Assembly: GCF_008365385.1 (NCBI RefSeq)
Contig: NZ_QOVF01000009.1
Location: forward strand, 22,327-86,326
DNA from: Halopseudomonas laoshanensis
GTDB taxonomy: Bacteria > Pseudomonadota > Gammaproteobacteria > Pseudomonadales > Pseudomonadaceae
Direction: 5' to 3'
Length of the DNA: 64,000 nt
The position numbers and the translations under genes were made by a program. Shown in pieces: positions 58,503-64,000 of this stretch; within the stretch, counting starts at the first letter, position 1; each line of letters opens with the position of its first letter. The notes beneath the pieces are model-generated. The model was not told the origin of the DNA and searched no databases. It saw only the letters and a program-made list of their open reading frames with translations.

Positions 58503-59374
58503 ATGGGATTCCTTTCCAGCAGAGCCATTCTCGATTCTGCGAGGTTGGCTGCTTGTTCAATACGTTGTGAAGGTGATTGCTGGTTTGGTTTAGTCACTAG
58601 CTCGGCGATGTCCGGATGGTGCTCTAGCGCGTCCTGCCCTAAAAAGCCAAAAACATTGGCATACAGCCCTATATCACGCTCGCTGGTAAAGCCTGCTTGG
58701 TAAGCTTGGTCTGCCAGTTGATAAATCCTGTTCCATTGCTCTAAATCAGGTATTTCTGATACGAAATGAGGGAAATGTTTATTCATGTGGCTTTGTAGCC
58801 ATCGAACTGTTTGCCGAAAATCAATCTCCCCCAGTACGGCAAGTTCATTTTCGCTTAGCCGATACGGCAGTCTGCTTAAAACAGTTTTGGCTCCTGGCCG
58901 CTGATGCGAATGCCAATACCTGCTTATTGCATCATAAGCATGTAGTTGATCAATTGGCCCAAACAACTCGGAATGCTTGTTCTCTGCGGCAAGTCCAAAC
59001 AAGGCATTTGCCACTGCCGGGTCGGCCAATCTCAACAACATAGCTTTGCCCGCAGGGTGCTCCACACTTATTAGTTTGCGAAGGTGGATGGTTACCTCTT
59101 GGCTTTCCTTTGAACTGAAGAGCAGATACCCCCATTCGTCCGCTTTGTGTGCTAGAAATTCGGCAAGAATAGGGTCCGAGGCACCTTTCAGTTTGACTAA
59201 AAGCGGTGATACATCACTTAGTTCAGCCCACGAGGTTTCAAGATAAAGGACTTCGAACTCCGGTAAGTCCGACCACTCATAGAGCTTTTTCGAAAGGCTC
59301 TCGACACTGATTCCGTCGATCAAAAGATAGCCATTCAAATGCCAGGGAAGGTTGGCTAACGCTATATCATGCAT
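58499..59374 (-). CDS. DUF4123 T6SS adaptor/chaperone
   Basis: 291-aa DUF4123 protein (Tap/TEC, VasW-like) that helps load a specific effector on its VgrG. Start at ATG 59374 (MHDIALANLPWHLNGYLLIDG) with AAGGA seven bases upstream, overlapping the vgrG stop; an earlier ATG would extend it by nine residues. DUF4123 region about residues 15-150: LYEWSDLPEFEVLYLETSWAELSDVSPLLVKL, WGYLLFSSKESQEVTIHLRKLI, GKAMLLRLADPAVANALFGLA. It lies exactly between vgrG and the VasX-like gene, the standard adaptor position. Confidence 0.88.
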   Translation of the reverse strand: MHDIALANLPWHLNGYLLIDGISVESLSKKLYEWSDLPEFEVLYLETSWAELSDVSPLLVKLKGASDPILAEFLAHKADEWGYLLFSSKESQEVTIHLRKLISVEHPAGKAMLLRLADPAVANALFGLAAENKHSELFGPIDQLHAYDAISRYWHSHQRPGAKTVLSRLPYRLSENELAVLGEIDFRQTVRWLQSHMNKHFPHFVSEIPDLEQWNRIYQLADQAYQAGFTSERDIGLYANVFGFLGQDALEHHPDIAELVTKPNQQSPSQRIEQAANLAESRMALLERNPI

Positions 59375-61448
59375 TGGCGCTTCCTTCATTTTGCGCATCA
59401 CAAATAGTACACAAGGGCTTTTTCTGCATGAGCGCCTGCTTTTGATTCACCACCAACAGGTTGCCCGCCACATCACTATCCGCCGCCTGTACATCTCCCG
59501 GTGACAACGGAACTGCACCACTACCGGCACCAGGGCTACCCCCGGAATTCATCTTCACACTAGGGCCTACCAGCGTTACGCCGCTGGGATCCAGCTTGAC
59601 GAAGCTGCCGCCGACTTTGAAGGTGATTTCGCTGCCGGCTTCGAGTACGACTTTCATGCCGCTGGATAGGTGTATTTCCTGGCCGGCTTCGACGAATTGG
59701 CCGGTACCCAGCTTGATGTGTTGATTGTTGCCGACGGTCAGATGGTCATCGGCTTTGATCTCGGTCTTTCTGTCTGCGTGAGTAGTGTGATGTTCTTCGG
59801 CCATGAAATCGCTGTAGCTGTTGGCCTCTACGCGATCGTGGCGCTCGTTGCCGACTCGGATCTTCTGGTCGTGCTCGATGTTCTCGTCCCAGTCGCGCTG
59901 GGCGTGCAGGTAGATCTGTTCTTCGCCTTTTTTATCTTCGATACGCAGTTCGTTGTACCCGTCGCCACCGCCGCCCGGGGCGGTGCTCAGGGTTTTGAAT
60001 ACGCTGCGGGTTTTGTGTGCGGGTAGCTCGTACGGAACGGGATGGGTCTTGTGGTAGAGGCAGCCGGTGACCAGGGGTTGGTCGGGGTCGCCCTCGAGGA
60101 AGGTGATCAGGACTTCCATACCGATGCGCGGAATGGCGATGCCGCCGTACTGGTTGCCGGCCCAGCTGGAGGAGACTCTCAGCCAGCAACTGGTTTGGTC
60201 GTTGCCCTGGCCTTCGCGATCCCAGTGAAACTGCACTTTGATACGGCCGTATTGATCGCAGTGGATTTCTTCGCCTTCCGGCCCCGTAACGACGGCGGTT
60301 TGGCTGCCGAGGACTTTGGGTTTGGGATGGGCGAGCTGTGGTCTGAAGGGGACATCCCAGGGGGTAACGGTGAACTGGTTGCGGTAGCCCTGGGTAAAGC
60401 CATCTGATGCTTTGACGTCGCTGGTGACCGACTCTTCCAGTACCTGCGGCTGTTTGCCTTGATGCTGGATGCCAGTGATCAGCCACAGATCGTTCCAGTC
60501 GGCTCTGGGGTGTTCGGAGAGGATGAGAAAGTGGCCGCTGATCAGCGTAGGTACGTCGCTTTTGCCTTCGGCCAGACGATAATCGCTGCGATGACGTTCC
60601 AGGCTGCGTTTGGCCAGGTGCTTGCCGCGGGCGCGTTCGCTGAACAGGCCGGGGTAGTCGTAGTCTTCCAGATCCGGTAGCGGTACTGGCGGTTGATCGC
60701 CTTCGACCGGCTGTTCGGTCTTGTGCGCGGCTTCCATCAGCAGATGCGGCTTTTCGAAGTCGTAATCCCGTCGGGTGACGCGGCTGGGGCGGGTTTCCAC
60801 GCGCATGGCGAAGCGTTTGATCACTGGCTCATCGGCGACCAGGCCGCTGTCTTGTGTATAGGCGGTGGGGCGATCCAGTTTCGGGAAGCTGGTCTGGTCG
60901 TCGCCGAAGACCAAAAGATGGTTATTGGTGCTGTGTTCGAAGTGGTAGTGAATGCCTTCTTCTTCGCACAGGCGCTGGATGAAATGCAGGTCGGCTTCGT
61001 CGTACTGGGTGCAGTAGTCGCGCTGCGGGTAGTCGGTATTGAGCTGGAAGCGGTAGGCATCGGCCTGGATGCCGTGGTCGCTTAACACTCGGGCGATGAT
61101 CTGCGGCACCGTGAGGTGCTGGAAGATGCGCTGGTTTGTGCGGTGCCCGAGATAAAACAGGTGTGGCACCAAGTCGATATGGTAGCGCGTCAGTCGCTTG
61201 CCTGCATCGCCCTGGGCGACGCGGTGGATCAGGCCGTGGATGCCTTTGTCATTCCCTGCAAAGCTAAAGAAGGCCGGTTGTGGCAGCAAGCGGTCGATCT
61301 CCAGGTCCGGGCGTTCGCTGACCAGCTCCAGTTGGAAATGATAGGGCTGGCTGATGTGCTCGACGCCTTCGAAGGACAGGACCTTGAAGTCGTGGCTGAT
61401 GCCGGGAATATCGAGGGTGAAGTGGGCCTGGTTGGCGGCGGCGAACAT
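59367..61448 (-). CDS. vgrG: T6SS tip protein VgrG (TssI)
   Basis: 693-aa puncturing-tip protein. AGGA lies seven bases before ATG 61448. N-terminal gp27-like region (HFTLDIPGISHDFKVLSFEGVEHISQPYHFQLELVSE, GIHGLIHRV, RYHIDLVPHLFYLGHRTNQRIFQ, YCTQYDEADLHFIQRLCEEEGIHYHFEHS), gp5 OB-fold (VVTGPEGEEIHCDQYGRIKVQFHWDREG, WLRVSSSWAGNQYGGIAIPRIGMEVLITFLEGDPDQPLVTG), then the repeated beta-helix (YLHAQRDWDENIEHDQKIRVGNERHDRVEANSY) and a short tail. No added enzymatic domain. No other T6SS structural genes are in the window, so this is an orphan vgrG module relying on apparatus encoded elsewhere. Confidence 0.95.
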   Translation of the reverse strand: MFAAANQAHFTLDIPGISHDFKVLSFEGVEHISQPYHFQLELVSERPDLEIDRLLPQPAFFSFAGNDKGIHGLIHRVAQGDAGKRLTRYHIDLVPHLFYLGHRTNQRIFQHLTVPQIIARVLSDHGIQADAYRFQLNTDYPQRDYCTQYDEADLHFIQRLCEEEGIHYHFEHSTNNHLLVFGDDQTSFPKLDRPTAYTQDSGLVADEPVIKRFAMRVETRPSRVTRRDYDFEKPHLLMEAAHKTEQPVEGDQPPVPLPDLEDYDYPGLFSERARGKHLAKRSLERHRSDYRLAEGKSDVPTLISGHFLILSEHPRADWNDLWLITGIQHQGKQPQVLEESVTSDVKASDGFTQGYRNQFTVTPWDVPFRPQLAHPKPKVLGSQTAVVTGPEGEEIHCDQYGRIKVQFHWDREGQGNDQTSCWLRVSSSWAGNQYGGIAIPRIGMEVLITFLEGDPDQPLVTGCLYHKTHPVPYELPAHKTRSVFKTLSTAPGGGGDGYNELRIEDKKGEEQIYLHAQRDWDENIEHDQKIRVGNERHDRVEANSYSDFMAEEHHTTHADRKTEIKADDHLTVGNNQHIKLGTGQFVEAGQEIHLSSGMKVVLEAGSEITFKVGGSFVKLDPSGVTLVGPSVKMNSGGSPGAGSGAVPLSPGDVQAADSDVAGNLLVVNQKQALMQKKPLCTICDAQNEGSANA

Positions 61449-61600
61449 CCGATGTTCCTTGTGCTGGTAGGGCTGAAAGCGAAAGCGGCCGTGCTGGGCG
61501 CGCGCAGATTATCGCAGATTGGGGTGTGGAGTTGTGTGAGCCAGTCGGCAAAACGGGTGGTCTAGGCTGGAAGAAAGATCAATAAGATCAAGGGGATATG

Positions 61601-61618
61601 TGCGCAAGATGTTGCGCA
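61601..61618. repeat. Perfect hairpin upstream of vgrG
   Basis: TGCGCAA-GATG-TTGCGCA: 7-bp stem, 4-base loop, about 155 bp before the vgrG start. No T-run. Could be a regulator site or a relic. Confidence 0.5.
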
Positions 61619-61658
61619 GATAGAGCGTGCGGGCGGGAGGAGCTGCACTCAAGGTCGA

Positions 61659-61843
61659 AATGGATTCCCGCGTTCGCGGGAATGACGAGTTGGGTGGGAG
61701 GCTGGTGATAGTTGGTCCAGACCGCTTGGATTCCCGCCTGCGCGGGAATGACGGGAGTATTGGTGGGCCTCTGTGGCTAGGGCGATAAACCGTAACTTCT
61801 CATCGCCACCGAGTTGTCATCCTCGCGAAGGCGGGGATCCATT
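61659..61843. repeat. REP palindromes between vgrG and glmS
   Basis: Elements at 61659-61687, 61725-61754 and 61816-61843. Together with the hairpin at 61601 they are all that the 400-bp gap 61449-61848 shows. The last element is 6 bp from the glmS stop codon. Confidence 0.8.
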
Positions 61844-61848
61844 GGGGG

Positions 61849-63678
61849 TTATTCCACTGTGACGGACTTGGCCAGATTGCGGGGCTTGTCTACGTCGGTG
61901 CCTTTTACCAGTGCCACGTGATAGCTGAGCAGTTGCAGCGGGATGGTATATAGAATCGGTGAGATGCAACCTTCTACGAAGGGGAGGTTGATGATCTCGT
62001 GATTGCTGTCGTTGGTTTGATCGATGGTTTCGCAGGCGAAGGTAATTAGCTGGCCGCCACGGGCGCGGACTTCTTCGAGGTTGGACTTGAGCTTTTCCAG
62101 CAGGGCATCGCTGGGGGCGACGCTGACGACAGGCATGTCTTCATCTACCAGGGCCAGTGGGCCGTGCTTAAGTTCGCCTGCTGCGTAAGCTTCAGCGTGT
62201 ATGTAGCTGATTTCTTTAAGTTTAAGCGCGCCTTCCATTGCGATGGGGTAATGCGTTCCGCGGCCCAGGAAGAGGGCGTGATGCTTGTTGGCAAAGCGCT
62301 CTGCCAGGGTAGTAATGCGGGGTTCAAGGGTCAACGCCTGCTCAATGATGGCAGGCAGGTCCTTAAGCGCTTTTACGTTGGCGGCGATCTGATCAGCTGG
62401 TTTACCGCGCACCTGGGCCAGGGCGGTGGTCAGCCATAACAGGGCGACCAGTTGGGTGGTGAAAGCCTTGGTCGAGGCGACACCGATTTCCGGGCCGGCG
62501 TGAGTCAGAAGGCGCCAGTCGGCTTCGCGTACCAGCGAGCTGCCGGCAACGTTGCAGATCGCCAGGGTGGCAAGATAACCCTGGTCCTTGGCGAAGCGCA
62601 ACGCAGCCAGAGTGTCGGCGGTTTCGCCGGACTGGGAAATGGTGATCAGCAGGGTGTTATCCGGCACTACGACGGTGCGGTAGCGGTACTCGCTGGCAAC
62701 TTCGACGGTGCAGGGGATGCCTGCCTGGTCTTCGATCCAGTAGCGCGCTACCAGACCGGCGTGATAGCTGGTGCCGCAGGCGACGATATGAATGTTGGCG
62801 ATATCGACCAGTCGGGTTTCTGCGTCAGGTCCGAGGATCGCGGTCAGTACGTGATCGTCGCCGACAATGCCTGCCAAGGTGTCGCGGATGGCCTGGGGCT
62901 GCTCGAAGATTTCCTTGAGCATGTAGTGGCGGTATTCACCTTTCTCCAGGCTATGGGCGGCGTGCTCGTAACGGGTCAACGGGCGGTCGACGCTGAGGTT
63001 ATCGCGATCCCATATTTCACAAGTGTTGATGGTCAGGCGCGCGTGATCGCCTTCTTCCAGGTAGCGGAAGCGGTCGGTCACTTGCAGCAGGGCCAGCGGA
63101 TCGGAGCCTATATAGTGCTCGTCGCTGCCTTGGCCGATAACCAGCGGGCTGCCCATGCGGGCGCAGTAGAGCGTTTCTGGCTGGTCTTCGTGCATCAGGG
63201 CTAGCGCGTAAGCGCCGTGCAGTTCGCCCAGTGCAGTGCGGAAGGCGTCGAGCAGGTCGTGGCTTTCACTGTAGTAATGGGCGATCAAGTGCGCGACAAC
63301 TTCGGTGTCGGTCTCCGAGGTGAACTGGTAACCGAGCTCAATCAGTTTTTTACGCAGCGGACTGTGATTCTCGATGATGCCGTTATGCACGATCGCCAGC
63401 TTGCCGGACATATGCGGGTGGGCGTTGTGCTCAGCCGGTTTGCCGTGTGTGGCCCAGCGGGTATGGGCGATGCCCAGGTGACCAGTGGCGGGAGTAGCTT
63501 GCAGGGCGTTCTGCAGCTCGATGACCTTACCGACCGCCCGTACGCGCTGAATGCCATTACCTTCGGCAAGAACGGCAACACCGGCTGAGTCGTAACCCCG
63601 ATACTCAAGACGCAGCAGGCCTTCAATCAGAATTGGGGTGATATTGCGCTGGGCGACGGCGCCGACGATTCCGCACAT
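61849..63678 (-). CDS. glmS: Glucosamine-fructose-6-phosphate aminotransferase GlmS
   Basis: Makes glucosamine-6-phosphate from fructose-6-P and glutamine, the entry to UDP-GlcNAc for peptidoglycan, LPS and the O-antigen sugars above. 609 aa, complete. N-terminal glutaminase: Cys2 nucleophile in [68 protein letters not shown]-terminal isomerase: two SIS domains (HIVACGTSYHAGLVARYWIE, TISQSGETADTLAALRFAK, LFLGRGTHYPIAMEGALKLKEISYIHAEAY) and the end KPRNLAKSVTVE. A Tn7 attachment site would lie just past the 3' end; a REP element is there and no Tn7 is seen. A broken divergent copy lies at 3944-4403. Confidence 0.97.
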   Translation of the reverse strand: MCGIVGAVAQRNITPILIEGLLRLEYRGYDSAGVAVLAEGNGIQRVRAVGKVIELQNALQATPATGHLGIAHTRWATHGKPAEHNAHPHMSGKLAIVHNGIIENHSPLRKKLIELGYQFTSETDTEVVAHLIAHYYSESHDLLDAFRTALGELHGAYALALMHEDQPETLYCARMGSPLVIGQGSDEHYIGSDPLALLQVTDRFRYLEEGDHARLTINTCEIWDRDNLSVDRPLTRYEHAAHSLEKGEYRHYMLKEIFEQPQAIRDTLAGIVGDDHVLTAILGPDAETRLVDIANIHIVACGTSYHAGLVARYWIEDQAGIPCTVEVASEYRYRTVVVPDNTLLITISQSGETADTLAALRFAKDQGYLATLAICNVAGSSLVREADWRLLTHAGPEIGVASTKAFTTQLVALLWLTTALAQVRGKPADQIAANVKALKDLPAIIEQALTLEPRITTLAERFANKHHALFLGRGTHYPIAMEGALKLKEISYIHAEAYAAGELKHGPLALVDEDMPVVSVAPSDALLEKLKSNLEEVRARGGQLITFACETIDQTNDSNHEIINLPFVEGCISPILYTIPLQLLSYHVALVKGTDVDKPRNLAKSVTVE

Positions 63679-63777
63679 GGTGATGTCCTTGGGGCTGAAA
63701 GCAAAGAGGCGCAGTTTAGCACTATCAGGCGAGTTTGGAGTGGGGTGGGTGTGTTGGGTGGACAGATGGAGGACAAG

Positions 63778-63806
63778 ATGGATTCCCGCCTTCGCGGGAA
63801 TGACGG
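63778..63806. repeat. REP palindrome upstream of glmS
   Basis: ATGGATTCCCGCCTTCGCGGGAATGACGG, in the 290-bp gap between glmS and the IS3-type end. The rest of the gap is GTGGGG-rich filler with no gene. Confidence 0.8.
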
Positions 63807-63907
63807 GAGTGGGAGCGGGAATTGGCGCGGTGAGTGGGCCGGAAATGTGGGGACGAGTGGGCCGGGAAAGGTGGGGTGTGTCGGGGGTGACGGAGTGCGG
63901 CGTGTAG

Positions 63908-64000
63908 TGGTCTACTAATCCCGGACACCGAAATGGGTGGTAAATTTACCGCCATAGCTGAGGTGTTCCATGACAAGACAACGTCGTACGTTTTCAACTG
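63908..64000 (+). mobile_element. Left end of an IS3-family insertion sequence (runs off the window)
   Basis: From about 63908 the sequence TGGTCTACTAATCCCGGACACCG resembles the terminal inverted repeat of IS3-family elements. It is followed within 40 bp by a ribosome site (GAGG) and the start of OrfA. Only the left end is in the window; the target duplication cannot be checked. Confidence 0.6.
63970..64000 (+). CDS. IS3-family transposase OrfA, first 10 codons
   Basis: ATG 63970 reads MTRQRRTFST, matching the common IS3-family OrfA opening M(T/K)..RRTFS followed in relatives by an HTH. GAGG is six bases upstream. Truncated by the window end. Confidence 0.6.
   Translation, partial: MTRQRRTFST

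Noticed and set aside
61800..61850. Tn7 insertion at the glmS 3' end
   Set aside because: The glmS 3' end is intact, but the downstream sequence is a REP element and no Tn7 end or tns gene is visible.

Overview
The window looks like a chromosomal segment of a gammaproteobacterium in or near the Pseudomonadaceae, possibly a Halopseudomonas-type marine pseudomonad. This rests on the Pseudomonas-style O-antigen genes (wbpL, wbpV, wbpM and a wbj/fnl set), the galU-Ugd-like-pgi-manB order, and many REP-type palindromes of the form TCATTCCCGCG..CGGGAATCCA in the intergenic gaps. No rRNA, tRNA or CRISPR array was recognised.

Left part (1-4816): the N-terminal part of a Wzc-type tyrosine autokinase and its phosphatase Wzb on the minus strand, an MBL/beta-CASP hydrolase, then rfaH. 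After rfaH comes a rearranged leader of about 1.1 kb. It holds an ops element (GGCGGTAGCGTG) and a one-mismatch second copy, two tandem hairpins, a broken glmS copy and an inverted rfaH fragment.

O-antigen / surface polysaccharide locus (4817-25857): Wzx flippase and Wzy polymerase; a pseudaminic acid (Pse) pathway (pseC, a SpsF cytidylyltransferase fused to a class III aminotransferase, pseG, pseH, pseI, plus an aldo/keto reductase and a second GNAT); a DUF115-like candidate transferase; a CatB-type acetyltransferase; an L-FucNAm module in the order wbuX-wbuY-wbuZ-fnlA-fnlB-fnlC-wbuB; then wbpV, wbpL and a NeuD/PglD-type acetyltransferase. No dedicated pseB is present. FnlA is expected to make the same early 4-keto intermediate and may feed PseC. 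With only WbpL, WbuB and the DUF115-like protein as transferases, the simplest model is a trisaccharide of QuiNAc (or FucNAc), L-FucNAm and Pse. Precursor and housekeeping sugar genes follow (26040-35940): galU, a degenerate nucleotide-sugar dehydrogenase paralogue, pgi, manB, a YdcF-like protein, galE and wbpM, closed by a clear terminator.

Transport/catabolic cluster (36006-47233): a MarR-like regulator diverges from a TIM-barrel isomerase-like gene, a membrane desaturase-like oxygenase, a TauT/NitT-type ABC transporter and a TonB receptor. A convergent pair encodes an MDR oxidoreductase and an atypical proline racemase-family protein. The substrate is not evident.

Right part (47440-64000): a DnaQ-like exonuclease; a lower-GC three-gene operon (long coiled-coil protein, AAA+ ClpB-like ATPase with a broken first P-loop, membrane protein) that I could not match to a named system; a T6SS effector module (vgrG, DUF4123 adaptor, VasX-like pore-forming effector, membrane protein likely to be immunity); intact glmS; and the left end of an IS3-family element at the edge. 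The coiled-coil/AAA+ operon and the transport/desaturase cluster are the best candidates for undescribed systems.
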